The position numbers and the translations under genes were made by a program. This document shows positions 36,707 to 46,068 of a stretch of DNA of 49,455 nucleotides, piece by piece; position 1 is the first letter of the stretch, and each line of letters starts with the position of its first letter. Under the pieces are notes generated by a model. The model was not told the DNA's origin, did no database searches, and saw only the letters and a list, made by a program, of their open reading frames with translations. Source of the DNA: Treponema sp. (GTDB lineage Bacteria; Spirochaetota; Spirochaetia; Treponematales; Breznakiellaceae); contig JAITFK010000212.1 of assembly GCA_031281555.1 (NCBI GenBank), positions 1 to 49,455 on the forward strand. The letters are read 5' to 3'.

Positions 36707-38463
36707 TCGGAACAAAAGGAACAATAGTCGCTGTTAACGGCAATATGGTAAGCGTTCGTTTTAATGGAATCGTTTCCATGAACGAAGTAGGCTATGTAAA
36801 AGTCGCAGGCAAACGGCTGAAAAGTGAAGTTATCAGGATTCGCGGCGAAGTAAGTCAGCTGCAGGTCTTTGAAATCACCAAAGGTATAACCATTGGCGAT
36901 GAAGTGGAATTCACGGGCGGAATGTTGTCTGTAGAATTAGGGCCCGGTCTTTTGGGGCAGGTTTATGACGGTCTTCAAAACCCGCTTCCTCAGCTTGCTC
37001 AGGCGGCAGGCTACTTCCTTGAACGGGGTGTTTATCTTGACGCACTGTCGACAGAAAAAAGCTGGCAGTTTACACCTAAAGCCAAAGCGGGTGATAAAGT
37101 AGAACGCGCCGATACTTTGGGCAATGTTCCCGAAGGTTCTTTTACTCACAGAATAATGGTTCCGTTTAATATGTACGGAACTTATACCGTTTCATGGATA
37201 AAACCCGAAGGATCATATAAAATCCGCGATACTATCGCGGAACTTACGGACGAAAAAGGCAACAAAGTTCCTGTTACGCTCAGTTTCCATTGGCCTGTAA
37301 AAAGAGCGGTTGACTGCTATGAAGAGCGGCTAAAACCCGCTGAGCCGATGGTTACGCGCGTACGCTTAATTGACACTTTTTTCCCTGTAGCGCGCGGCGG
37401 CACCTACTGTATTCCCGGTCCGTTCGGCGCGGGTAAGACGGTTCTTCAGCAGATAACAAGCCGTTTTGCCGATGTTGACATTGTAATTGTAGCAGCGTGC
37501 GGCGAGCGCGCCGGAGAAGTAGTTGAAACACTAAAAGAATTCCCAGAATTAAAAGATGAAAGAACAGGCCGCTCCCTTATGGAAAGGACTATTATTATTT
37601 GTAACACATCGTCCATGCCGGTCGCAGCCCGTGAAGCGTCGGTTTACACCGCCGTTACACTTGCGGAGTATTACAGGCAAATGGGGCTTAACGTTCTCCT
37701 TCTTGCCGATTCAACAAGCCGCTGGGCGCAGGCAATGCGTGAAATGTCTGGGCGTCTTGAGGAAATCCCCGGAGAAGAAGCGTTCCCCGCGTATATGGAA
37801 TCTACAATCGCGAGTTTCTACGAAAGAGCCGGTATTGTAAGACTTAAAGACGGAAGTCTTGGTTCCGTAACAATCGGAGGAACGGTAAGCCCCGCAGGCG
37901 GTAACTTTGAAGAACCTGTAACACAGGCGACATTGAAAGTTGTCGGCGCATTTCACGGACTTTCGCGCGAAAGATCCGATGCACGCAAATTCCCCGCGAT
38001 TCATCCGTTGGATTCATGGTCAAAGTATAAGGGAATAATTGACAGCGAAAAAGTTGGTTACGCGCACAGTTTTTTACGCCGCGGTTCCGAAGTTGAACAA
38101 ATGATGAAAGTAGTCGGCGAAGAAGGTACAAGTATTGATGACTTTGTTATTTACCTGAAAGGCGAACTCATAGACTCTGTATACTTCCAGCAAAACTCGT
38201 TTGACGCAGTAGACGCCGCTGTAAAACCCGAACGGCAAATTTATATGTTTTCCAAATTGATTGGAGTATTAGCTTCCATTTTTGAATTTCATGACAAGAA
38301 CGAAGCGAGGTCATGGTTTAACAGGCTGAGGCAGAAATTCCTGGATTACAACGGTTCGGAATGGAAGAGCGAGCGTTTTGAAAAACTTGAAACGGAAATA
38401 GCGAAAGCCCTGAGTGAACAATCAAAAGGCATTGATAAAGCTGCCGAAAAATACCTTGCGTAG
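36703..38463 (+). CDS. atpA: V-type ATP synthase subunit A (catalytic)
   Basis: [79 protein letters not shown]. Confidence 0.98.
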   Translation: MIGTKGTIVAVNGNMVSVRFNGIVSMNEVGYVKVAGKRLKSEVIRIRGEVSQLQVFEITKGITIGDEVEFTGGMLSVELGPGLLGQVYDGLQNPLPQLAQAAGYFLERGVYLDALSTEKSWQFTPKAKAGDKVERADTLGNVPEGSFTHRIMVPFNMYGTYTVSWIKPEGSYKIRDTIAELTDEKGNKVPVTLSFHWPVKRAVDCYEERLKPAEPMVTRVRLIDTFFPVARGGTYCIPGPFGAGKTVLQQITSRFADVDIVIVAACGERAGEVVETLKEFPELKDERTGRSLMERTIIICNTSSMPVAAREASVYTAVTLAEYYRQMGLNVLLLADSTSRWAQAMREMSGRLEEIPGEEAFPAYMESTIASFYERAGIVRLKDGSLGSVTIGGTVSPAGGNFEEPVTQATLKVVGAFHGLSRERSDARKFPAIHPLDSWSKYKGIIDSEKVGYAHSFLRRGSEVEQMMKVVGEEGTSIDDFVIYLKGELIDSVYFQQNSFDAVDAAVKPERQIYMFSKLIGVLASIFEFHDKNEARSWFNRLRQKFLDYNGSEWKSERFEKLETEIAKALSEQSKGIDKAAEKYLA

Positions 38464-38480
38464 AGGGTAAAGAGGTTAAT

Positions 38481-39779
38481 ATGAATAAAGTATACAGCAA
38501 AATTGAATCGATAACAGGAAGCGTTATTACCGTTAAAGCTGACGGAATCCGCTATGGGGACCTTGCCGAAGTAGATACAGTATTCGGCACTTCGCTTGCC
38601 GAAGTAAACCGTCTGCAGGGTGACACTGTCGCGCTCCAGGTATTTGCGGGCGGACGCGGTATCTCAACAGGCGATACAGTCCGTTTTCTCGGACGCCCGA
38701 TGCAGGTTCCGTTTTCCGAGAACCTTATGGGCAGGGTATTTTCCGGTTCAGGTAAACCGCGCGACAAAGGCCCCGAGTTAAGTGAAAACATGATACCAAT
38801 CGGCGGTCCGTCTGTAAATCCTTCTCAGCGCATCATACCGCGGAAAATGATCCGTACAGGTATTCCCATGATTGATCTTTTTAACACTCTTGTCGTATCT
38901 CAGAAATTGCCGATTTTCTCCGTCTCGGGAGAACCTTATAACGAACTGCTTGCGCGTATAGCTATGCAGGCGGAAGTAGATGTAATTGTCCTTGGCGGTA
39001 TGGGGCTTAAATATGACAACTATCTTTATTTCAAAGATACGCTTGAAAACGGCGGAGCTTTGGCTCGTACCGTAATGTTTATTCATACGGCGAGCGATCC
39101 GACTGTCGAGTGCCTCATGATACCTGATATGTCACTTGCAGTTGCCGAGCAGTTTGCCCTGCAAGGTAAAGACGTGCTTGTGCTTCTTACAGACATGACA
39201 AACTTCGCTGACGCTATGAAGGAAATTTCGATTATACAGGAACAGGTTCCGTCAAATCGCGGCTATCCGGGCGACCTATACAGCCAGCTCGCCAGCCGTT
39301 ATGAAAAAGCCGTAGACTTTGAAACCGCCGGATCAATTACAGTTCTCGGCGTTACTACAATGCCCGGTGACGATGTTACCCACCCTGTGCCTGATAATAC
39401 CGGATATATTACGGAAGGCCAGTATTATCTTAAAAACGGCCGCATAGAACCGTTTGGTTCCCTTTCCCGTCTTAAACAGCAGGTTAACGGAAAAACCCGT
39501 GAAGACCACCGCGCTATTATGGACGGTATGATAAAACTTTATTCAGCTTTCCGTGACACTATGGAAAAAATGGCAATGGGTTTTATCATGACAAACTGGG
39601 ATGAAAAACTGCTTAAATACGGATACCAGTTTGAAACCAAAATGATGGATCTCTCCGTTAATATACCGCTTGAAAAAGCGCTTGATCTTGGTTGGGAGAT
39701 TTTATCTGATTGTTTTAGTCCCGAAGAAACGGGATTAAGAACAGAACTAATATCAAAATTCTGGCCGAAAAAAGACTAG
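38481..39779 (+). CDS. atpB: V-type ATP synthase subunit B
   Basis: [81 protein letters not shown]. Confidence 0.98.
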   Translation: MNKVYSKIESITGSVITVKADGIRYGDLAEVDTVFGTSLAEVNRLQGDTVALQVFAGGRGISTGDTVRFLGRPMQVPFSENLMGRVFSGSGKPRDKGPELSENMIPIGGPSVNPSQRIIPRKMIRTGIPMIDLFNTLVVSQKLPIFSVSGEPYNELLARIAMQAEVDVIVLGGMGLKYDNYLYFKDTLENGGALARTVMFIHTASDPTVECLMIPDMSLAVAEQFALQGKDVLVLLTDMTNFADAMKEISIIQEQVPSNRGYPGDLYSQLASRYEKAVDFETAGSITVLGVTTMPGDDVTHPVPDNTGYITEGQYYLKNGRIEPFGSLSRLKQQVNGKTREDHRAIMDGMIKLYSAFRDTMEKMAMGFIMTNWDEKLLKYGYQFETKMMDLSVNIPLEKALDLGWEILSDCFSPEETGLRTELISKFWPKKD

Positions 39780-39788
39780 GGTAGGGTA

Positions 39789-40391
39789 ATGGCGAAGATT
39801 AAGCTCACCAAGAATGAGTTAAAGAAACAAAAAGATTCCCTTAAAATGTACAGGCGTTATCTGCCGACACTAATGTTGAAAAAACAGCAGTTGCAGAGAG
39901 AAATAAGACTTACTGATTTACGGTTAAGCGAACTTTACTCAGCCAAAGAGAAACTTGATGAATCTTTTAAACCATGGATTGCGGTTTTCGGTGAGACAGG
40001 ATTTTTTACGGATAATACTCTAAAAATAGTTAATCATAAAACAGGAAAAGGAAACATTGCCGGTGTATCGATTCCGGTATTTGAAGGCGCGGATTTTGAA
40101 ACCTCGAAATACGATCTTGCTCGTACTCCTGCATGGATGGATAAAGCAATAGATGTAATAAAACAGGCTCTTCTGCTTGATCTTGAAGCGCAGATTGTTG
40201 AAGAGCAGCGCAGAAGGCTTGATCGTGAACTGCGTATAACTACTCAACGCGTAAATCTTTTTGAGAAAGTAAAAATACCTGAAGCAAGAGGAAATATAAA
40301 AAAAATTCAGGTTTACCTTGGTGATCAGCAAACCGCTTCTGTTGTCCGCGGGAAGATCGCCAAAGGCGGAACAGGGAAGGCGGCTATATGA
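39789..40391 (+). CDS. atpD: V-type ATP synthase subunit D
   Basis: KIKLTKNELKKQKDSLKMYRRYLPTLMLKKQQLQREI...RRLDRELRITTQRVNLFEKVKIPEARGNIKKIQVYLGDQQTASVVRGKIAK: subunit D pattern. Confidence 0.93.
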   Translation: MAKIKLTKNELKKQKDSLKMYRRYLPTLMLKKQQLQREIRLTDLRLSELYSAKEKLDESFKPWIAVFGETGFFTDNTLKIVNHKTGKGNIAGVSIPVFEGADFETSKYDLARTPAWMDKAIDVIKQALLLDLEAQIVEEQRRRLDRELRITTQRVNLFEKVKIPEARGNIKKIQVYLGDQQTASVVRGKIAKGGTGKAAI

Positions 40392-42313
40392 TTGTACCCA
40401 TGAAAAAAGTATGCCTTATGTTACAGGGAAAATCCCAAAATGAAGCTTTGCTGAAGTTACGTGAAGTTGGGGTAGTGCATCTGGAAAAAAAAGTTCTTCC
40501 CGAAAATGTCTCAAAAGCAGTCGCGCGAAAAATAAGAATTGAAAACGCGATAACGTTAATAAATGAAATAAAAAAATCAAAGAAAAAAATTAAGAATTCA
40601 GGAAACGGAACGCATACAGAATTGCATGAGCACCACGCTCACCACATTGCAGACGCGGTAAATGAAGAGAAGCATCCGTATTCACTGGATGCCGTAAGAG
40701 CTCACGTAAAACCTTATCTTCCTGATTTGCTGACGAGTCTAGCGAAAGAGCGAAAAAGTTTACAGGACAGGACCGCCTATCTTGTACGTGAAATTACTCG
40801 TATCAGTTCGTGGGGAGATTTTTCTCCTGCGTCAATAAAGGAAATAGAATCTTTGGGACTGCCTGTGTTTCTTTATGAACTGACACAGGATGCATTTTCC
40901 GCTATTGATAAAGATGTCAGGTATATAAAGTTAAGCGGCAGTAAATCGGCAGTTCGTATTTTAGTACTGGACAAGGAATTACCTGATGTTATTCCGCTTG
41001 TTTTACCTGAAAAATCGCTTTCCGCTCTTTTAAACGAAGTTGATGAAATTGAACTTGGTATTGAAGAAATTGACGAAAAGCTGGCTGGTTTTGCCGGCAG
41101 CTTGCCGGTATTGAAAAAAGAGATGTTAGTCGCGGAACAGGAAATAGAATTTGATAATGCGGCGGCATCTATGAAAAAAGTTGACGGTATACCTCCTGAT
41201 ACGGAACTTTTATACTTGACAGGTTATGTTCCGAAAGACGAGATTGACAGCCTTAAAAAAGCCGCGAGTGATAACAAATGGGCTTTTTCAACGGATGACC
41301 CTGCGGCAACTGATGATGATGTTCCGACAAAATTAAAAAACAACAAATTGGTTAATCTGCTAAATCCAATTACCGGTTTTCTGGGGATTGTACCCGGTTA
41401 CCGTGAAACGGATATTTCGCCTTGGTTTCTTTTATTTTTCTGTATTTTCTTCGGTATGCTCTTCGGGGATGCGGCGTACGGTCTTATTATTTCTTTTATA
41501 GCTTTGTTTGGTATTATAAAAACAGCGAGAAAAGGTGTACCGCAGGCTTTGCAAATGATGTTGTTATTGGGTATTTTCAATACAACATGGGGTGTGCTTA
41601 CCTGTACATGGTTTGGCGTTGACGTAGAAAAAGTTCCGGAAGTTTTACGGGACATTTCCTTTTCATTATTTTCAACCGCAAAAACTGATGAAAAGATTGT
41701 AAGTCAGAACCTTCAAATTTTCTGTTTTTCTCTGGGGCTTTTACAATTAACAATTGCCCATATAAAAGGGATTTTCAGGAATATCAGATCCCTAAAACTT
41801 TTTTCCGAACTTGGATCTATCGCGATGCTTTGGGGAATGTACAATGTAGTGCTTTTCCTTGTTGTAAGCAATGACGCTCGTTCTATACCGTTACTGCCGA
41901 TTTCAATCTATCTTCTTGGCGGCGGATTTGTATTAACATTTATTTTTGCCTCTTATACCGGGAGCGTAGGGAAGTCCGTATTGGAAAGCTGTAAAAATAT
42001 TATTTCTGTTGTATTGGGAATAACCAACGTGTTTTCTGATATAATGTCATATATCAGGCTTTGGGCTGTAGGTCTTGCCGGAGCGTCAATTGCTTCTACC
42101 GTGAATACTATGGCAGGTCCGCTTTTAGGAAATTTCCTTATATTCGCGGGAATAATCCTGCTTGTATTCGGGCATGGGCTTAACATTGTACTTAATGTTC
42201 TGTCGGTCCTTGTTCACGGAGTAAGGCTTAATACACTGGAGTTTTCATCACATATTGGTTTAACGTGGTCTGGTACGGCATACAGACCGTTCGCTAAAAG
42301 AGAGGTCAATTAA
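40388..42313 (+). CDS. atpI: V-type ATP synthase subunit I
   Basis: N-terminal soluble coiled-coil half; C-terminal membrane half with WFLLFFCIFFGMLFGDAAYGLI and DIMSYIRLWAVGLAGASIA. Confidence 0.95.
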   Translation: MIVPMKKVCLMLQGKSQNEALLKLREVGVVHLEKKVLPENVSKAVARKIRIENAITLINEIKKSKKKIKNSGNGTHTELHEHHAHHIADAVNEEKHPYSLDAVRAHVKPYLPDLLTSLAKERKSLQDRTAYLVREITRISSWGDFSPASIKEIESLGLPVFLYELTQDAFSAIDKDVRYIKLSGSKSAVRILVLDKELPDVIPLVLPEKSLSALLNEVDEIELGIEEIDEKLAGFAGSLPVLKKEMLVAEQEIEFDNAAASMKKVDGIPPDTELLYLTGYVPKDEIDSLKKAASDNKWAFSTDDPAATDDDVPTKLKNNKLVNLLNPITGFLGIVPGYRETDISPWFLLFFCIFFGMLFGDAAYGLIISFIALFGIIKTARKGVPQALQMMLLLGIFNTTWGVLTCTWFGVDVEKVPEVLRDISFSLFSTAKTDEKIVSQNLQIFCFSLGLLQLTIAHIKGIFRNIRSLKLFSELGSIAMLWGMYNVVLFLVVSNDARSIPLLPISIYLLGGGFVLTFIFASYTGSVGKSVLESCKNIISVVLGITNVFSDIMSYIRLWAVGLAGASIASTVNTMAGPLLGNFLIFAGIILLVFGHGLNIVLNVLSVLVHGVRLNTLEFSSHIGLTWSGTAYRPFAKREVN

Positions 42314-42378
42314 TTTTTATATATTGACTGATGTTTAACAGACATTGGCAAAAATGAATTTAAACAAAGGAGTTAAGT

Positions 42379-42816
42379 ATGGTGAATTTAGGTTTATTGG
42401 GCGCCGGGTTGGTAATGGGTATTGCTGCAGTCGGTTCCGGAATTGGAGTTGGTTTTGCAGGCCAGGCTACTATTGGCGCCTGGAAAAAATGCTATGTTGG
42501 TAATAAAGCTGCTCCAATGATGCTGTTGGCTTTTGCGGGAGCGCCTTTAACACAGACTTTTTATGGCTTTATTCTGATGGGACAGATGAAGAGCGCGGCA
42601 TTGGATAGGATAGAAGACGCATGGCTTTACCTTGGTTTTGGTATTGCCTCAGGTTTTGCGATTGCGTTTTCAGCCATCGTACAGGGAAAAGCAGGCGCCG
42701 CCGCAGCCGATGCGCAAGCGGAAACAGGTAAGGGTTTTGCTCAGTACATTGCTGTTGTAGGTATTGCGGAAACTGTCGCTCTTTTCGCGATGGTTTTAAC
42801 AATGATTAGTTTGTAA
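42379..42816 (+). CDS. atpK: V-type ATP synthase subunit K (rotor c-ring, 4 TM)
   Basis: GIAAVGSGIGVGFAGQATIGAW, LLAFAGAPLTQTFYGFILM, FSAIVQGKAGAAAADAQAETG, VGIAETVALFAMVLTMI. Confidence 0.96.
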   Translation: MVNLGLLGAGLVMGIAAVGSGIGVGFAGQATIGAWKKCYVGNKAAPMMLLAFAGAPLTQTFYGFILMGQMKSAALDRIEDAWLYLGFGIASGFAIAFSAIVQGKAGAAAADAQAETGKGFAQYIAVVGIAETVALFAMVLTMISL

Positions 42817-42830
42817 ACACTTCATAATCG

Positions 42831-42862
42831 GTTTATGGGGCAGTACAACCGGCCCCATAAAC
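42831..42862. terminator. Perfect 11-bp stem-loop after atpK (terminator-like, weak U tract)
   Basis: GTTTATGGGGC - agtacaaccg - GCCCCATAAAC, 15 nt after the atpK stop; followed by ATTATTTAAG rather than a clear T run. Confidence 0.5.
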
Positions 42863-42962
42863 ATTATTTAAGAATAACGGTTATTCTCTTGGTTAATTCA
42901 ATAAATAGTATAATTTGTTCCATTTGTGATTTTTCTTTTATTAAGCTCATAGAGGAAATTTT

Positions 42963-44102
42963 ATGAATTATACCCTGTCCCTTATTGTCCCCTGTTATAA
43001 TGAAGCGCGGACTATAGAATCCTGTATTGAAAGAGTTTTGGATATTTCAATAGGGAAGGATTTTTCTCTGGAAATTGTCATTGTAGATGATGCTTCAACA
43101 GACGGTAGTTGGCAAATTCTTGAGAAGATAACCGCACAAAATAATAAAATTAGAATTATTAAACATGAAAAAAACCGGGGTAAGGGAGCGGCATTAAGGA
43201 CAGGATTTATCCATGCTACAGGAGACTTCGTGGGGATTCAAGATGCTGATGCCGAATATGCTCCCCGTGACTATCTTACAATGCTGGAACCTTTGCTTGA
43301 CGGCAGGGCGGATGTGGTTTACGGTTCACGGTATCTGCGTCCGGATACCCGCCGGGTACTTTACTTTTGGCATACATGGATGAATAAAGCCCTGACCGGC
43401 ATATCAAATATGTTTACTAACCTTGATATAACGGATATGGAAACTTGTTATAAATTGTTCCGCCGGGAAATAATACAAAAAATTGCTCCTGAGTTAAAAG
43501 AAGAGCGTTTTGGATTTGAACCGGAAGTAACAGCAAAAGTCGCGGAAACGCAATGCCGTGTGTACGAGTGCGCCATATCCTATAATCCAAGAACTTATGA
43601 AGAAGGCAAAAAAATCGGCTGGAAAGACGGAGTTCATGCTCTGTACTGCATTTTCCATTACAGCGCACATATAGCGCCGCTTCCTATGCAGATATTGATT
43701 TATCTGTTTATTGGAGGAGTTTCACTTTTAGTCAATATGGCCTTTTTTGTCGGTTTCACACGTACGGGAGTAGCGCTGGATTATGCAATTATTATTTCGT
43801 TTATTATTTCCGCCTTATGCAACTATCTTCTGTGTATAGCGATCCTTTTCCGCCATAAAGCGCGATGGAACACAGGCGCGGAGCTGTTTTGGTATATTTT
43901 TTCCGTTTTAATAATGGGTGCTGTTGACTTTGCATTAACGCAGCTGCTTATTACTGTAGTACCGTTTTTTACATTGCATTGGAGCGGAGCGAAATTTATC
44001 GCATCGATTATTGGATTTATCGGTAATTTTACGCTGCGAAAGATACTTGTTTTTCCGAAGAGAAGAAACAAGATAGATAATAATATTGATAAAGCGTTGT
44101 AA
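42963..44102 (+). CDS. DPM1/GtrB-like GT2 glycosyltransferase fused to a C-terminal GtrA-like membrane domain
   Basis: SLIVPCYNEARTIESCIERVLD, VIVDDASTDGSWQILEKI, NRGKGAALRTGFIHATGDFVGIQDADAEY. C-terminal four-TM GtrA-like domain (LIYLFIGGVSLLVNMAFFVGF...LCNYLLCIAILF...FIASIIGFIGNFTLRKILVF). Confidence 0.9.
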   Translation: MNYTLSLIVPCYNEARTIESCIERVLDISIGKDFSLEIVIVDDASTDGSWQILEKITAQNNKIRIIKHEKNRGKGAALRTGFIHATGDFVGIQDADAEYAPRDYLTMLEPLLDGRADVVYGSRYLRPDTRRVLYFWHTWMNKALTGISNMFTNLDITDMETCYKLFRREIIQKIAPELKEERFGFEPEVTAKVAETQCRVYECAISYNPRTYEEGKKIGWKDGVHALYCIFHYSAHIAPLPMQILIYLFIGGVSLLVNMAFFVGFTRTGVALDYAIIISFIISALCNYLLCIAILFRHKARWNTGAELFWYIFSVLIMGAVDFALTQLLITVVPFFTLHWSGAKFIASIIGFIGNFTLRKILVFPKRRNKIDNNIDKAL

Positions 44103-44121
44103 AACTGTGTAAAGGTATAAT

Positions 44122-45957
44122 ATGTTTTCAGAAAGTTTAACACGAAAAACAATAATTATATATGCTGTTTTGTTATTTGCGGTTTTCTTTTTGGAAGTAG
44201 TGTTTTTTCGAAGCATGATTTTCCATAAAGATAGAATATTTGGAGACCTTGGAGACAGCAGGCTTGTTTCACTTATTTTAGAACATTGGTATAAAGTATT
44301 CAGCGGTAAGGAAGTTATAAGAGATCTGTCGATGTTTTATCCGGTAAAAAACACGCTGGGTTATTCCGATGCTCTTTTTCTTTTATCATTACCGTATTCT
44401 GTTTTAAGAGCATCCGGAATAAGCTGGTTAACAGCTTATCAGTTGACATTGATTATTACCCATCTTTTCGGCGGTATTTGCCTGGTATGGTTTTTAAGAA
44501 AAAGTTTAAAGCTTCCTTTGTGGGCATGTATCATAGGATTGATTATCGGGAATTACAGCAATTCTTTTTTTGTTAAGATAGGACATACTCAATTTGTTAC
44601 GCATAGTATAGTACCATTGCTTTTTATTTTTTTAAAGAATTTTTATGACAGTTTTACTCCATACCTGAAAAAAAAACGTATGATTTACGGAATTCTGTCT
44701 ATAATCATTTTAGCGGGTATTCTTTTAACCAGTTTTTATGTAGGTTTCTTTTGCGCTTTCTTTTTATTGACAGTAAATGTTGTTATTGCAATATTTCTTC
44801 TTAAGAGTAATTCGGAAAATTTAAGGAAAACAACAAAAATTATTAAAGTTTATAAATTTGAAATTCTAACATATGTAGTGACAGGAATAGTTGTTTTACT
44901 GCCTTTTTTATGGATATATATGCCTGTTTTTAAGGAAATGGGAGCAAGAGGCTGGAGTACTGTTGCCTATTTTTTACCTTATTGGTATGATTTTTTTAAT
45001 GTTTCACCGGCAAATTTGATATGGTCTTTTCCCAATACTTCAGAAAAACATGAAATGATGGTAGGATACCCATTAATAACAGGTATAATTCTTATTATCG
45101 GATGTATTTTTTATATCAAATTATCAAAGAAAAATACATTATCTTTAGAAAAGAAAGAAATGCGCTTTTATATGCTTTTTGGGTTTTCTTTTGCGATAGC
45201 GATTATTTCTTTGTTAATACTGAAAATAGATATAAGTAATATATTTAATACAATAAATAGAACAGGTCTATTTGATATAGCAGGCAATAATGTTGGAAAT
45301 AAAATCAGGCGCATGGGTGAAACAGGTTTTGGTCTTTGGTTTTTTATTTGGTTATTAATACCAGGTACTTCTGCTATGAGGGCTATAGCAAGATTTAACC
45401 ATTTTTTATCACTTCCGGCTGGTATAATAATTGCCTGCTTTTTGGCTGAGCGGATTCGTATTGTAAATAAAAATTATATCAAATATTGGATATGTACCGT
45501 TTTAATCACTGTATTTTTTTTGGAACATCAAAATACCCGGGAAATATCTTTTTGGACCAAATCACAAATAAATAATTATCTTGAAAAAGTATCCGCTCCG
45601 CCTGAAGACTGCGAGTCTTTTCTTCTTGTAAATAACACTATTTCTGTAAATTTTGTTTATCAATTGGATGCATGGACTATCGCTAATAAGTATAATATAA
45701 AAACCATCAACGGTTATTCAGGACAATTTCCGAAAAATTTTGATTATATATGGGAAATGGAGTCAAACAAGAATTACTACGATATTTTGCGTTGGATCAA
45801 TGAACATAATATGAAGAATGTATATTTATATGACTATAAAAATGACAATTGGATAAGGTGTACAGAATCAGTGTTAAAAAAAGAATTAACAATGAAAATT
45901 AATTTTACAAATAAAATTTCCAATTTTTCCGGCTTTTTAATAGCGGAAGTTGTTTAG
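44122..45957 (+). CDS. Polytopic membrane protein, putative GT-C-like glycosyltransferase (paralogue 1)
   Basis: Many TM helices, conserved loop GDLGDSRLVSLILEHWYKVFSGKE, soluble C-terminal tail; adjacent to a GtrBA-like gene. Confidence 0.65.
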   Translation: MFSESLTRKTIIIYAVLLFAVFFLEVVFFRSMIFHKDRIFGDLGDSRLVSLILEHWYKVFSGKEVIRDLSMFYPVKNTLGYSDALFLLSLPYSVLRASGISWLTAYQLTLIITHLFGGICLVWFLRKSLKLPLWACIIGLIIGNYSNSFFVKIGHTQFVTHSIVPLLFIFLKNFYDSFTPYLKKKRMIYGILSIIILAGILLTSFYVGFFCAFFLLTVNVVIAIFLLKSNSENLRKTTKIIKVYKFEILTYVVTGIVVLLPFLWIYMPVFKEMGARGWSTVAYFLPYWYDFFNVSPANLIWSFPNTSEKHEMMVGYPLITGIILIIGCIFYIKLSKKNTLSLEKKEMRFYMLFGFSFAIAIISLLILKIDISNIFNTINRTGLFDIAGNNVGNKIRRMGETGFGLWFFIWLLIPGTSAMRAIARFNHFLSLPAGIIIACFLAERIRIVNKNYIKYWICTVLITVFFLEHQNTREISFWTKSQINNYLEKVSAPPEDCESFLLVNNTISVNFVYQLDAWTIANKYNIKTINGYSGQFPKNFDYIWEMESNKNYYDILRWINEHNMKNVYLYDYKNDNWIRCTESVLKKELTMKINFTNKISNFSGFLIAEVV

Positions 45958-45992
45958 TAATTGAAATTACTGAACAACTTAAATGTTTTTTT
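45947..45992 (+). terminator. Intrinsic terminator overlapping the stop codon of the upstream membrane protein gene
   Basis: AAGTTGTTTAGTAATT-ga-AATTACTGAACAACTT (16-bp arms, one T/C difference tolerated as G-U), then aaatGTTTTTTTA. The TAG stop lies in the left arm. Confidence 0.75.
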
Positions 45993-46068
45993 ATATTTTA
46001 CAATATTTATAAAGCGGCTGGTTATAGTCATCCGCTTTTAAAAAATATATGTTAGATGAGGAAATAAA

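Noticed and set aside
46011-46038. AAAGCGG...CCGCTTT stem (14-nt loop) as a second terminator upstream of paralogue 2
   Set aside because: Short 7-bp stem, large loop and no clear U tract on either strand.
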